Positions 32,815-41,797 of a DNA stretch of 64,000 nucleotides are shown piece after piece. A program made the translations under genes and the position numbers. Under the pieces are notes generated by a model. The model had not been told where the DNA came from. It made no database searches and saw nothing but the letters and a program-made list of their open reading frames with translations. The DNA comes from Trinickia symbiotica (GTDB lineage: Bacteria; Pseudomonadota; Gammaproteobacteria; Burkholderiales; Burkholderiaceae): the NCBI RefSeq assembly GCF_002934455.1, contig NZ_PTIR01000010.1:1-64000 (forward strand), read 5' to 3'. Within the stretch, counting starts at the first letter, position 1. Every line of letters begins with the position of its first letter.

Positions 32815-33492
32815 TCAGCCTCCGACCAGAAAGACGCGTGTGATCGGCGCGCGAAGCGATGGCGCGCCAATGCTGACTTCGAGTCCCTTGACCGCGCGAT
32901 CGATCGGCGCATTGCCGAACTGTGGCACCTTGACATTGTTGTCGTTGCGGGCGATCTCGGTGGTCACGTCCTCCATTTGAGTCGTCCAGCCCGTACGTGG
33001 CACGAAAAGGCGCGCGTTGATCATGCCGACACCGCCGATGAGCGGCACCGCGCTCCAGTCCGTGCTTGCTCCCGACAACATGCGCCGCAGGGCGTCAGGC
33101 GTCCCGACGGGCGGCGACGCATAGCGTGTGACACGCCCACCGGCAACCTGATAGCGCACCACCTGCAATCGCGGCGGCTGCCCGCTCATGTCGAACCAGC
33201 GCACGATCTGCAGCGTGCCCCCGGCGACGGACACGGCCGGTTGGCCGACTTCGTCGTCGGTGGCCGCCTCGCGCGCATCGATGCGCACCTGATCGAAGAA
33301 CTGCGCGAAGACACGCTCGTCTTCCATGGCGTTCGAGATGGTCTGCCGCGCGCGGACGATCTGCTCGAGACCGCGCCACGACAGCACGGCGATGACGGCG
33401 AGAATGGCGATCGCCACCATGAGCTCGATGAGCGTGAAGCCGCGTGCGCGACTCGCGCGGCGCCGGCCGTCAGAGCGCACGGTTCGTCTCAT
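32815..33492 (-). CDS. gspJ: Type II secretion minor pseudopilin GspJ
   Basis: A 225-residue minor pseudopilin with the prepilin motif ARGFTLIELMVAIAILAVIAVLSWRGLEQ, processed by GspO. The periplasmic part includes VFAQFFDQVRIDAREAA and LQIVRWFDMSGQPPRLQVVRYQV, the usual GspJ beta domain. It forms the tip complex with GspI and GspK. Its start lies inside the end of gspI (23-base overlap), showing coupling. Confidence 0.92.
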   Translation of the reverse strand: MRRTVRSDGRRRASRARGFTLIELMVAIAILAVIAVLSWRGLEQIVRARQTISNAMEDERVFAQFFDQVRIDAREAATDDEVGQPAVSVAGGTLQIVRWFDMSGQPPRLQVVRYQVAGGRVTRYASPPVGTPDALRRMLSGASTDWSAVPLIGGVGMINARLFVPRTGWTTQMEDVTTEIARNDNNVKVPQFGNAPIDRAVKGLEVSIGAPSLRAPITRVFLVGG

Positions 33493-33868
33493 TCGGCACC
33501 ACCGTCACGAGTTGAGCGAGGATGCCTTGCTCCCCTGGAATCGTCACCACGACCTCGACCCGCCTGAAAACGGGATTGGGCGTCGCGCTCACGCGCTCGG
33601 TACACAAGAGCGGCTGATTGCCCTGCGAGCAATCGAAGCTCTTCGAGCCGACCTCGGGCCATTCGCGCGACAAATAGAGCCGCGCGAGCGTATTGTCGGC
33701 GCTCCACCCCGCGAGCAGGCGCCGATGCAAACCCGCTTCGTCGCCCGCGAGCATCGCACTCGCGCGCAGCGCCGCGGCGAGCGCGATGGCGATAATCGCG
33801 AGCGCGACGAGCACCTCGATCATCGTGAAGCCGCGCGCGCGGGAGCAGGGTCGTGGGGGTCGTTTCAT
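33470..33868 (-). CDS. gspI: Type II secretion minor pseudopilin GspI
   Basis: A 132-residue minor pseudopilin with the cleavage motif ARGFTMIEVLVALAIIAIALAAALR, followed by a small beta domain (NTLARLYLSREWPEVGSKS, RRVEVVVTIPG). It nucleates the pseudopilus tip with GspJ and GspK. The start at 33868 lies in the second copy of a 20-base direct repeat whose first copy overlaps the gspH stop; an insertion between the copies moved the start 131 bases away from gspH. Confidence 0.9.
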   Translation of the reverse strand: MKRPPRPCSRARGFTMIEVLVALAIIAIALAAALRASAMLAGDEAGLHRRLLAGWSADNTLARLYLSREWPEVGSKSFDCSQGNQPLLCTERVSATPNPVFRRVEVVVTIPGEQGILAQLVTVVPNETNRAL

Positions 33869-34002
33869 TCAGCCTCCCGCCGGGCCGCCCCAAGGGAGGC
33901 TGACGCCCCCTCGCGACCCGCAGGTGCGCCGCAGGCGCGCCCAGGAAGTCCCCGTGTGGGAGGGGGCAGCGAACGAAGTGAGCGTGGGGGTCGTTTCATT
34001 CA
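33852..34002. repeat. Palindromic insertion bounded by 20-base direct repeats
   Basis: CGTGGGGGTCGTTTCATTCA occurs at 33852-33871 and 33983-34002, a perfect direct repeat with a 131-base period. Between the copies are nested inverted repeats GCCTCCC/GGGAGGC (33872-33878, 33894-33900) and GCCCCCT/AGGGGGC (33905-33911, 33961-33967). It looks like an interspersed palindromic repeat unit inserted at the gspH-gspI junction with duplication of the target. Confidence 0.75.
33865..33999 (-). CDS. 44-codon mini-ORF from the duplicated gspI start
   Basis: The first repeat copy gives an ATG at 33999 overlapping the gspH stop (TGAATGA), and reads MKRPPRSLRSLPPP..., identical to gspI for the first six residues only. 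It ends with a TGA at 33865-33867 that overlaps the true gspI ATG (ATGA). So ribosomes leaving gspH could translate it and pass directly to gspI. It is probably a by-product of the insertion that preserves coupling rather than a functional peptide. Confidence 0.4.
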   Translation of the reverse strand: MKRPPRSLRSLPPPTRGLPGRACGAPAGREGASASLGAARREAE

Positions 34003-34464
34003 CCGCACCTCGTAGCGGCCGTTGCCGGTGCCGACGATCGTAGCGCGCCCGACAGCCGAGTAGAGTGTGACCGTCACGGCGGCCCCGATGCTCTCCACGC
34101 CGAACACGAGCCGATCCGGGTGCAGATCCGAGCCCGGGTAATCGATCGACACGTCAGTCACGCCGCCTTCCCAGCGCCGCTCGCGCAACAGCTCGTCGCG
34201 CTGCAGCGGCCGCCAGCCATCCTGCGTGCGAACGTCGAAGCGGAATCCGCCCGCGACCGGCTCCCATGCGATCGGGCGCGAACGCACCTGCGCTTCGTCC
34301 GTCGCCGATTCGAAAAGCAGCGCAAGGCGTTGCGCCTCCTCATTGAGGTCGGTGCGCGGATTGCGCGTGAGCGAAATCGACGCGAGCGAGACGAGCAGGC
34401 CAGCGATCACGAGCACGACGAGCATCTCGAGCAACGTGAATCCCGCGTGGCGCGAAGTCTTCAT
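34000..34464 (-). CDS. gspH: Type II secretion minor pseudopilin GspH
   Basis: A 154-residue minor pseudopilin. The motif AGFTLLEMLVVLVIAGLLVSLASISL is the prepilin cleavage site and membrane helix; the rest (RLALLFESATDEAQVRSRPIAWEP, DGWRPLQRDELLRERRW) is the GspH beta domain. It links the tip complex to the GspG shaft. It follows gspG by 12 bases. Its stop overlaps the first repeat copy of the following insertion. Confidence 0.92.
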   Translation of the reverse strand: MKTSRHAGFTLLEMLVVLVIAGLLVSLASISLTRNPRTDLNEEAQRLALLFESATDEAQVRSRPIAWEPVAGGFRFDVRTQDGWRPLQRDELLRERRWEGGVTDVSIDYPGSDLHPDRLVFGVESIGAAVTVTLYSAVGRATIVGTGNGRYEVR

Positions 34465-34476
34465 CGAGACGACACC

Positions 34477-34941
34477 TTATTGCCACGAACCGACGTCGGA
34501 ATCGTTGCCATCGCCGCCCGGCTTGCCGTCGGCACCGTAACTGAACACGTCGATTTCGCCGTGCACGCCGGGATTCAGGTATTGATAGGGATGCCCCCAC
34601 GGATCGTTCGGCAGCTTTTCCAGGTAGCCGCCCTCTTTCCAATTGTTCGGCACCGGATCCGTCGTCGGCTTCTGGACGAGCGCCGGCAGGCCCTGGTCCT
34701 GGGTCGGATAGCGGCCGTTGTCGAGCCGGTACAGATTGAGCGCCTGCATGATTGAGCCGATATCCTGCTTCGCCGCGACACGGCGTGCTTCATCAGGCCG
34801 GCTCATGATCTTCGGCACGATCAGCGCGGCGAGAATGCCGAGGATCGCGATCACGACCATGATCTCGATCAGCGTGAAGCCGCGGTGGCGCCGCGTGCGC
34901 GACGCGGCAATCTCGTTACGGCGTTGGGTCCACCTTTGCAT
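34477..34941 (-). CDS. gspG: Type II secretion major pseudopilin GspG
   Basis: A 154-residue major pseudopilin, the main shaft subunit. The cleavage motif is HRGFTLIEIMVVIAILGILAALIVPKIM. The C-terminal domain has the hallmark NLYRLDNGRYPTQDQGLPALV, WKEGGYLEKLPNDPWGHPYQYLNPG and the calcium-binding loop FSYGADGKPGGDGNDSDVGSW. The start at 34941 has a GGTAGG-type site and gives the usual short leader with extra basic residues. It is the first gene of the gspG-N operon and diverges from gspC. Confidence 0.95.
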   Translation of the reverse strand: MQRWTQRRNEIAASRTRRHRGFTLIEIMVVIAILGILAALIVPKIMSRPDEARRVAAKQDIGSIMQALNLYRLDNGRYPTQDQGLPALVQKPTTDPVPNNWKEGGYLEKLPNDPWGHPYQYLNPGVHGEIDVFSYGADGKPGGDGNDSDVGSWQ

Positions 34942-35079
34942 CGTTCCTACCTCGTTCGAAAATGGGTTCAGAATCTGGCCGCGTGGCACGGCATTCGATT
35001 CGGCCGCTGATTGTAATGCGCGGCTCAAAGCGCCACGCCGTTACGCGCAAATGCAGGAATAATCCGTACAATACTGCGC

Positions 35080-35496
35080 ATGAACTCCTTACATGTCCGT
35101 CTGCTCTCTTTAGTCATGTTCGCGGTTTTCTGCGCGACGCTGACCTATTGGGTCGTCGTGCTGAGCGCGCGCCCACCCGCGCCGCCGCGCGCCGCCGCCG
35201 TCGAACAGACCGCGTCGGTCGACGACGCCGCGACGCTTTTCGGCGGCAAGCTCACGCCCGCGATCAACCGCGCCATCAAAGTCTTCGGCATCCTTTCGCT
35301 GAGGGAAGGCGCCGCGGCGATCGTCAGCGTTGGCGACGAACCGCCCCATGCGATTTCGCTCGGCGGCAGCCTCGGCGACGACAGCAAGCTCGCCGAAGTG
35401 CGCGCGCGATCGATCGTCATCGATCACAACGGTGCACGCTCCGAAGTCTTCCTGCCCGCGAACACCGGCGGCGGCCCGACCATCTACGTTCGCTGA
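35080..35496 (+). CDS. gspC: Type II secretion protein GspC, short form
   Basis: A 138-residue inner-membrane protein with one membrane segment (LLSLVMFAVFCATLTYWVVVLSA) and a homology-region domain (LFGGKLTPAINRAIKVFGILSLREGAAAIVSVGDEPPHAISLGGSL) that contacts the secretin GspD. Classical GspC proteins are about 270 residues and end in a PDZ or coiled-coil domain, which is absent here. The gene is on the plus strand, opposite to all other gsp genes, between gspG and gspF. This arrangement is also seen in other Burkholderia-type genomes. Confidence 0.88.
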   Translation: MNSLHVRLLSLVMFAVFCATLTYWVVVLSARPPAPPRAAAVEQTASVDDAATLFGGKLTPAINRAIKVFGILSLREGAAAIVSVGDEPPHAISLGGSLGDDSKLAEVRARSIVIDHNGARSEVFLPANTGGGPTIYVR

Positions 35497-35579
35497 CGAG
35501 CCGCTGGGCCCTGGGGCTCCAGCGCATGGAGCCCCCCCGTCCCGTTTCCCCGGTGTCCTCGCTCGGGAATGCGGGGCAG

Positions 35580-36797
35580 TCACTGCACCATATTGTTCAA
35601 GTCGATGATCGGCAGCATGACTGCCAGCACGATCACGAGCACCACGCCGCCCATCGCCAGAATCAACAGCGGCTCCAGCAAACTCGTCATGAACATCGTG
35701 CGCCGCTCGAGCTCACGCGCCTCGCCTTCGGCCGCGCGATCGAGCATGGTCGTCACGTCGCCCGTCGCCTCGCCTGAGCGGATCAAATGCACGAGCACGG
35801 GCGGAAACGTCTTCGTGTTCCCGAGCGAGCGCGAGAGCGACGTACCCTCTCTCACGCGCACGATCGCCTCGTCGATGTTGCCCCGCATCGCGCGGTTGTT
35901 GAGCGTCTCGCCCGCGGCCTGCAGCGCGCGCAGGATCGGCACGCCGGCAGCGGTCAAAATCGCCAGCGTGCTCGCAAAGCGGACCGTGTTGTAGCCGCGC
36001 ACGAGCTTGCCCGCGAGCGGCGCCGTCAGCAGCCATCGGTCGAAGGCGAGCCGCGGCCCCGCTTGCGCGAGCACCGCGCGCACGAGGTAGACGACGACGG
36101 CCACGCCGATCAGAATCGCCCACCACCAGTGCCGCACGAAGCCCGAGAGCGCCATCATCATGACGGTCAGGATCGGCAGCTGCTGCTTCGTACTCGCGAA
36201 TACGTTCACGACTTGCGGCACCACATAGCTGAGCAGAAATGTCACGATCCCGAAAGCGATGACGGTGACGACGGCCGGATACGTGAACGCAAGCACGATC
36301 TTTTGCTTGAGCGCATTGCGGCCTTCGATGTAGTCCGCAAGCCGCGACAGGACGAGCCCGAGCTTGCCCGTATGCTCGCCGGCCGCGACGAGCGCGCGAT
36401 AGATATCGGGAAAATCGCGCGGATGCTGCGCGAGCGCATTGGCGAGCGAGTGGCCGCCCAGCACTTCGGCGCGAATCGCCGCCACGAGCTCGCGGATGTA
36501 GTCGCGCTCGGCTTGCTCGGTCAATACCGAAAGCGCCTCGTCGAGCGGCAAGCCGGCGATGAGCAAGCTCGCGAGCTGCCGCGTGAGAATCGCCTGCTCG
36601 CGCGAGGAGAGCTTGCGCCCGAGCGCGAGGCGCCGGCTGCGCTCGCCGCGCGCGGCGCTGCCGGCCGGCTCCACGACGAGCGGCGTCAAACCCTGCGTGC
36701 GCAATTGCGAGCGGGCCGAGCGCGCGCTATCGGCATCGAGCACGCCCTTTTGCGCCTGGCCCGCCGTGTCGATCGCTTCGAAGCGAAATGCCGGCAT
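35580..36797 (-). CDS. gspF: Type II secretion inner-membrane platform protein GspF
   Basis: A 405-residue polytopic platform protein with two homologous T2SF cytoplasmic domains (about 70-190: LSSREQAILTRQLASLLIAGLPLDEALSVL; 275-395: FASTLAILTAAGVPILRALQAAGETLNN) and three membrane segments. It couples the ATPase GspE to pseudopilus assembly. The start at 36797 (MPAFRFEAIDTAGQAQKG) is the family start; the longer open frame is a shadow of gspE. It begins 5 bases after gspE. Confidence 0.95.
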   Translation of the reverse strand: MPAFRFEAIDTAGQAQKGVLDADSARSARSQLRTQGLTPLVVEPAGSAARGERSRRLALGRKLSSREQAILTRQLASLLIAGLPLDEALSVLTEQAERDYIRELVAAIRAEVLGGHSLANALAQHPRDFPDIYRALVAAGEHTGKLGLVLSRLADYIEGRNALKQKIVLAFTYPAVVTVIAFGIVTFLLSYVVPQVVNVFASTKQQLPILTVMMMALSGFVRHWWWAILIGVAVVVYLVRAVLAQAGPRLAFDRWLLTAPLAGKLVRGYNTVRFASTLAILTAAGVPILRALQAAGETLNNRAMRGNIDEAIVRVREGTSLSRSLGNTKTFPPVLVHLIRSGEATGDVTTMLDRAAEGEARELERRTMFMTSLLEPLLILAMGGVVLVIVLAVMLPIIDLNNMVQ

Positions 36798-36802
36798 GCT
36801 CC

Positions 36803-38290
36803 TTACGCTCCCCCAGTCACGCGCAAGAGCTCTTCGAGCGAGGTCAAGCCCGAGGCGATCCAGCGCTCGCCGTCCTCGCGCAGCGTGCGCATGCCGCGCT
36901 CGCGGCCGGCCGCGAGAATCTCCGCGTCGGCTGCGTTGTGGTGAATCATCGTGCGGACCGCATCGTCGATGACGAGCAGCTCGTAGACGCCGCGCCGCCC
37001 CGCGTAGCCAGATCGCCCGCATTTGTCGCAGCCCACGGGATGCCAATGCCGACGGCCATCCTCGACGCGCTCCTCCTTGCATGCGGGGCATAGCCGCCGC
37101 ACGAGCCGCTGCGCAAGCACGCCGAGCAGCGAGGAAGCGAGCAGATAGGGCTCGACGCCCATGTCGGTCAAACGCGTGACGGCCGAGGCGGCATCGTTCG
37201 TGTGCAGCGTCGCCAGCACGAGGTGACCCGTCAGCGAGGCCTGCACGGCAATTTGCGCCGTTTCGAGATCGCGAATCTCGCCGATCATGATGACGTCCGG
37301 GTCTTGACGAAGGATCGAGCGCAACGCGCGCGCGAACGTCATGCCGATGCGCTCGTTGACCTGCGTCTGGCCGATACCCGAGAGGTCATACTCGATCGGG
37401 TCCTCGACCGTCATGATGTTCGTCGTCGTCGTCTCGAGCCGCGAGAGCGACGCATAGAGCGTCGTCGTCTTGCCCGAGCCCGTCGGTCCCGTCACGAGAA
37501 CGATGCCGTGCGGCCGCGAGATCAGCTTGTCGAACTGATCGAGCGTATCGGGCCCCATGCCGAGCGCCTCGAGATTCAGGTGCTGCGCATCCTTTTCGAG
37601 CAGACGCAGGACGGCGCGTTCGCCATGCCCCGTCGGCAGCGTCGAAACGCGGACATCGACGGGGCGGCCCGCCACGCGCAGCGTGATGCGGCCGTCCTGC
37701 GGCAACCGTTTCTCGGCGATATCGAGCTGCGCCATGATCTTGATGCGCGAAATCAGCGCGCCATGCAGCGCCTTTTTCGGACGCACGACATCGCGCAACG
37801 TGCCATCCACGCGGAAGCGCACGACCGACGCATTTTCGAACGGCTCGATGTGGATATCCGATGCGTGCTCGCGCGCCGCCTGCGTGAGCAGCGCGTTGAT
37901 CATGCGGATGATCGGCGCGTCGTCTTCGGATTCCAGCAGGTCCTCGACTTCGGGAATGTCCTGCATCAGGCGCGACAGATCGACTTCGCCTTCCACCTCG
38001 CCGACGATTTGCGCCGCGCTGCCGTCGTTGCGCGCATACGCTTGATTGATCGCCTGCGCGAGTTCGTCGGCCGGCAGCCGCACGGCCGTCAGTGCACCTA
38101 AATTACGGGCAACCTCGGCGAGCGCCGCGTCGCTCGTGCGTTCGCTGACCCATACTTCGACGCCTTCGGGGCGCTGATGGGCGACAAGAATCTGGCCGTT
38201 GCGCGCGAAGGCGTACGGCACGAGGCGCGCGGCAAGCGGCGAGAGTGCCTCCCGCTCGAGAACCGGCTGTGGCGCTACGCTAGTGCTCAT
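36803..38290 (-). CDS. gspE: Type II secretion ATPase GspE
   Basis: A 495-residue cytoplasmic secretion ATPase. An N-terminal GspL-binding domain is followed by the NTPase core: Walker A GPTGSGKTTT near residue 265, the Asp box (MTVEDPIEYDL), Walker B (DVIMIGEIRDLETAQ) and the His box (LVLATLHTNDA). A four-Cys zinc finger (LCPACKEE ... GCDKCGRSG) is intact. It overlaps the gspD stop by 4 bases and forms the operon gspD-E-F. Confidence 0.96.
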   Translation of the reverse strand: MSTSVAPQPVLEREALSPLAARLVPYAFARNGQILVAHQRPEGVEVWVSERTSDAALAEVARNLGALTAVRLPADELAQAINQAYARNDGSAAQIVGEVEGEVDLSRLMQDIPEVEDLLESEDDAPIIRMINALLTQAAREHASDIHIEPFENASVVRFRVDGTLRDVVRPKKALHGALISRIKIMAQLDIAEKRLPQDGRITLRVAGRPVDVRVSTLPTGHGERAVLRLLEKDAQHLNLEALGMGPDTLDQFDKLISRPHGIVLVTGPTGSGKTTTLYASLSRLETTTTNIMTVEDPIEYDLSGIGQTQVNERIGMTFARALRSILRQDPDVIMIGEIRDLETAQIAVQASLTGHLVLATLHTNDAASAVTRLTDMGVEPYLLASSLLGVLAQRLVRRLCPACKEERVEDGRRHWHPVGCDKCGRSGYAGRRGVYELLVIDDAVRTMIHHNAADAEILAAGRERGMRTLREDGERWIASGLTSLEELLRVTGGA

Positions 38291-40662
38291 GGTCTTGACG
38301 ATGTGAAGTCGATCGCGGAGTTGCCCCCGGCGCTTTTACCGGTACCGGGTGCGACGCCGGGTTGGCTCGAGGTCGGCGCGGCCGGCGCCGGCGGCGGCGC
38401 CACTTGGGGCGCGGGTGCCACCGTACCAGCCGGCGGGGGAGGCGCGAACTGCTGGCGCCGCATCTTGTCGAGGTCGAAAAGATTCGTCGCGGGTGCGCCA
38501 CCTTCGTTCGGGCCGGCCGGAATCGGCGGCACCACCGGGTCGTCCTTGTCGCGGATGACCCTGTTGTCCGACCGATATGCGCCCGTGACGCCCTGGATAT
38601 AGTCGTAACGGTTCTCCGTCACGGCCCGCGCGGTCTCGCTGTCGCCAATGATGACAGGCCGCAGGAACACCATCAGGTTCGTCTTCTGACGAGTCTTGCC
38701 CTCGGAGCGGAACAACTGGCCGATCCACGGAATGTCGCCGAGCAGCGGCACCTTGTTGTTCGAGACCTGGTAGTTGTCCTGCATGAGACCGCCGAGCACG
38801 ATGATCTCGCCATTGTCCGCAAGCACGGTCGACTCCACCGAACGCTTGGTGAAGGTCGGACCGGTCACCGAGGTCTGGGTGCCCGCGAGCACCGCCGAAT
38901 CTTCCGTGTAGATCTGCAGCTTGAGGATTCCGCCGTCGGTAATCTGCGGCTTCACGTGCAGCGTGAGACCGACGTCGCGACGATCATACGTGTTGAACGC
39001 GGTGTTTCCCGTGCCGCTCGTCAGGTTCGTGTATTGACCCGTCGGGATAGGCACGTTCTGGCCGACGATGATCTGCGCCTCCTGGTTGTCGAGCGTGACG
39101 AGGTTTGGTGTCGACAGCACGTTCGCGTCGCTCGTGCCGGAAAAGTACTGCAGCAAGCCGGAGAGGCCCTGCACACCGAACATATTGCGCAGCCAGCCGA
39201 TATTGAGACCCTGGCCGCCCGTCCCTGTGGCGGCCAACGCCGCCGGCAAGCCATTCGTCGCAGCGGTGGCCGTCAGGTTAACGATGCTATTGCCGAGACC
39301 GCTCTGGCCGGTCGACAGGTTGGTGCCCCCATAGAGCGCCCCCGTCGCGACCTGCCATTGAATGCCGAGATTCGCCTGGTTGGTCGCGGTGAGTTCGACG
39401 ATGAGTGCCTCGATATAGACCTGCGGACGCCGCACGTCGAGCTGGTCGATCACCGCGCGCAGGTTGCGATAGACGGGATCCGATGCCGTGATGACCAGCG
39501 AGTTCGTCGCCGCATCCGCCTGGATCATGCCGCCAGCCGGGTTCTCCTCCGCGCCGCCGCCGCCTTGCGCCTGACCCAGAAAGCCGGCCTTGCCCAAGCC
39601 GCCGCCCGCCATGCCCCCCGACGAGCCCAACCCGCCGCCGCTGCTGCTGCCGAGCGATCCGCTATAAGACGAAGGAAGCGGAGGCGTGCCGGCCGTGCCG
39701 GTCGAGAGACCGCCTGCCGCGCCGCCGCCCGCATTGAACGTGTTGGCGTTGCTCGTTTCCGCGCTCGACGTGGCGCCTTCTCCGCCGCCTTTGCCCATCA
39801 TGCCGCGCAGCGTCTTTGCGAGCGAGACCGCATCGGCGTTGCGCAGTCGAACGACGTGCATGTTCCCGGGCTCCGAGCTCGGCGCATCGAGTTGCTGCAC
39901 GAGCTTTTTCGCCATCGCGAGCCGCGATTTGTTCGACGCGCGCAGCAACAGCGCATTGCTGCGCGGATCGGCCTGCACCGAGACCTTCAACGTTGCATCG
40001 GTGCTTCCGATCGCGCCGGGATCGAGCATCTTCGAGAGCGACTGGGCCATGTCGATCGCATTGGCGTTCTTCAGCGGCACGACTTCGACCTGCTGACCCG
40101 CCGCGCTGTCGACGCCGGCGATGATCGCGGCGATGCGCCGCACGTTGTCGGCGTAATCGGTCACGACGAGCGTGTTGTTCGCGGGGTAGGCCGCGATCGT
40201 GTTGTTCGGCGAGATCAACGGGCGCAGCACGGGCAGCAGGTTGTTCGCCGATTCGTGATGAAGCTCGAACACCTGCGTGATGACCTGATCGCCGCGCGCG
40301 GGCGTCGAATTGCCGACGTAGGTCGGCACGCCTTGCAGTTTGGCGTCCGCCTCGGGCACGACCTTGAGCACCCCGTGATCCTGCACGAGGGCGAAGCCTT
40401 GCATCCGCAGCGCGGATTCGAGCGTCTTGATCGCCTGATCCTCGGGGACCGGGTGTTCGGACACGAGGTTGAGCTGCCCCTTGACGCGCGGATCGACGAT
40501 GATGGTCTTGCCGGTGGCGGCGCCGATCGCCTTCGCGACCTGATCGATGTCCGCGTTGACGAAGTTGAGCGAGACGTCCGCATACGCGAATCGTGTCGTC
40601 ATCAAGCCCGCGATCAAGAACGCGGTGGCGATGCGGCGCAATGCCCTAGGGTTTCTTGTCAT
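38287..40662 (-). CDS. gspD: Type II secretion secretin GspD
   Basis: A 791-residue outer-membrane secretin. Residues 1-28 are a signal peptide (MTRNPRALRRIATAFLIAGLMTTRFAYA). N0-N3 domains follow (LNFVNADIDQVAKAIGAATGKTIIVDPRVKG), with a long Gly/Ser-rich insertion near residues 325-400 in the N3 region. The secretin core is at about 480-700 (NLVTLDNQEAQIIVGQNVPIPTGQYT, NGEIIVLGGLMQDN, VPLLGDIPWIGQLFRS). A Pro/Ala-rich tail probably binds a pilotin or is disordered. The start at 40662 is chosen for the signal peptide. First gene of gspD-E-F. Confidence 0.96.
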   Translation of the reverse strand: MTRNPRALRRIATAFLIAGLMTTRFAYADVSLNFVNADIDQVAKAIGAATGKTIIVDPRVKGQLNLVSEHPVPEDQAIKTLESALRMQGFALVQDHGVLKVVPEADAKLQGVPTYVGNSTPARGDQVITQVFELHHESANNLLPVLRPLISPNNTIAAYPANNTLVVTDYADNVRRIAAIIAGVDSAAGQQVEVVPLKNANAIDMAQSLSKMLDPGAIGSTDATLKVSVQADPRSNALLLRASNKSRLAMAKKLVQQLDAPSSEPGNMHVVRLRNADAVSLAKTLRGMMGKGGGEGATSSAETSNANTFNAGGGAAGGLSTGTAGTPPLPSSYSGSLGSSSGGGLGSSGGMAGGGLGKAGFLGQAQGGGGAEENPAGGMIQADAATNSLVITASDPVYRNLRAVIDQLDVRRPQVYIEALIVELTATNQANLGIQWQVATGALYGGTNLSTGQSGLGNSIVNLTATAATNGLPAALAATGTGGQGLNIGWLRNMFGVQGLSGLLQYFSGTSDANVLSTPNLVTLDNQEAQIIVGQNVPIPTGQYTNLTSGTGNTAFNTYDRRDVGLTLHVKPQITDGGILKLQIYTEDSAVLAGTQTSVTGPTFTKRSVESTVLADNGEIIVLGGLMQDNYQVSNNKVPLLGDIPWIGQLFRSEGKTRQKTNLMVFLRPVIIGDSETARAVTENRYDYIQGVTGAYRSDNRVIRDKDDPVVPPIPAGPNEGGAPATNLFDLDKMRRQQFAPPPPAGTVAPAPQVAPPPAPAAPTSSQPGVAPGTGKSAGGNSAIDFTSSRP

Positions 40663-41061
40663 GGAATCAGAGTTGAATGCGAAAGCGATAAGCGGCTCTT
40701 CGCGGCAATCCACCGCGGCGCGCCGAAGCACGGCCCTTTCGGGCCGGTGCGCCGCCGCTGAAAAGCCGAACATTAGCAGCTTTTTATGTCCCAATAATCA
40801 CAAAATTGGAGACCTGCGCCATTTCCCAAAAGGCGGGCGGCAGCGCGCTACAGTAAGCCGCGCGTCATCAAGTTGTCCGCACCCGGCTCGCTTATGTCCG
40901 TCCGGCCGGTTTGCGGACGTTCCCTCAGCCGGTATGATACGAGCGGACATTTTCGATGGAATGCTCCGGTGACCCGGGTTTTCCCGGGCGCTGAGCGCGC
41001 GCTTCGGTTCATGGGACATAAAAGGGCGACACAAAAGACACAGGTAAGGCAAGGTAAGAAA
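40663..41061. other. Divergent intergenic region between gspD and the lytic transglycosylase
   Basis: No gene is supported. A hairpin (GCACGGCCC / GGGCCGGTGC around 40728-40750) lies in the gspD leader. The region must hold the promoters for both divergent transcripts, but no hexamers can be assigned with confidence. Confidence 0.4.
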
Positions 41062-41583
41062 ATGCAAGGCGACTTGGTATCGGCAGTGGGTCGAACGATC
41101 GATTCGGCCATCGTTCGAAATAAACGGACGAAGCTCATCGCGCGAGCCATCGTGATGGTTGCCGCAAGTTTGTCGGCAAGCCTCGCGAGCGTAGGCGCAC
41201 GCGCGGATTGCTTCGACGAAGCGGCCCGTTACCAGAAAGTGAACCCGCTGATCCTGCGCGCCATCGCCTGGCAGGAATCGCATAACACGCCGGACGCCCT
41301 TCACAAGAACGTCAACGGCTCGACGGACTACGGACTCATGCAGATCAACTCCGTGCACCTGCCTGTACTGAAGCAGTACGGCATTTCGTCGGAGACGCTG
41401 ATGGAGCCGTGCAAGAACGTCTATATCGCAGCCTGGCACCTGCGACAAAAGATGAACAAGTACGGGAACACATGGGAAGCCGTGGGTGCGTACCACTCTG
41501 AAACCCCGGCCCTGCGCGATCGTTATGCGCGCCAGATCGTCGATATTCTCAGCCGTTGGAAGCTGTTGCAGGCGCAACGCTAG
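41062..41583 (+). CDS. Lytic transglycosylase (SLT, IagB/PilT-type)
   Basis: A 173-residue periplasmic peptidoglycan lyase. The N-terminal signal/anchor runs to about residue 48 (IVMVAASLSASLASVGARADC). The SLT domain follows: CFDEAARYQKVNPLILRAIAWQESHN with catalytic Glu in WQES, TDYGLMQINSVHLP and NVYIAAWHLRQKMNKYG. Small enzymes of this kind open the cell wall for secretion systems or pili, and here it is divergent from the type II secretion gspD, which fits. The start at 41062 follows a weak AAGGTAAG site. Confidence 0.9.
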   Translation: MQGDLVSAVGRTIDSAIVRNKRTKLIARAIVMVAASLSASLASVGARADCFDEAARYQKVNPLILRAIAWQESHNTPDALHKNVNGSTDYGLMQINSVHLPVLKQYGISSETLMEPCKNVYIAAWHLRQKMNKYGNTWEAVGAYHSETPALRDRYARQIVDILSRWKLLQAQR

Positions 41584-41797
41584 CTGAATCGCGGAATACT
41601 GCGCATGTCGTGCAGGGCGGCATTCTAACAGCAATTTCTCGAGCTGCGTCGATCTTGGCGCGATCTCGGCTCATCAAACCCTCAATCGGCGTGAACGCGC
41701 CATCAACGCCCGGCGCCGCCGCGATTGGTGCAAAATGCTCGCTGCACCGCGTTTTGCCGGCCGTGCGCCGCCTCTTTCACCTATCCGATCCACCATC

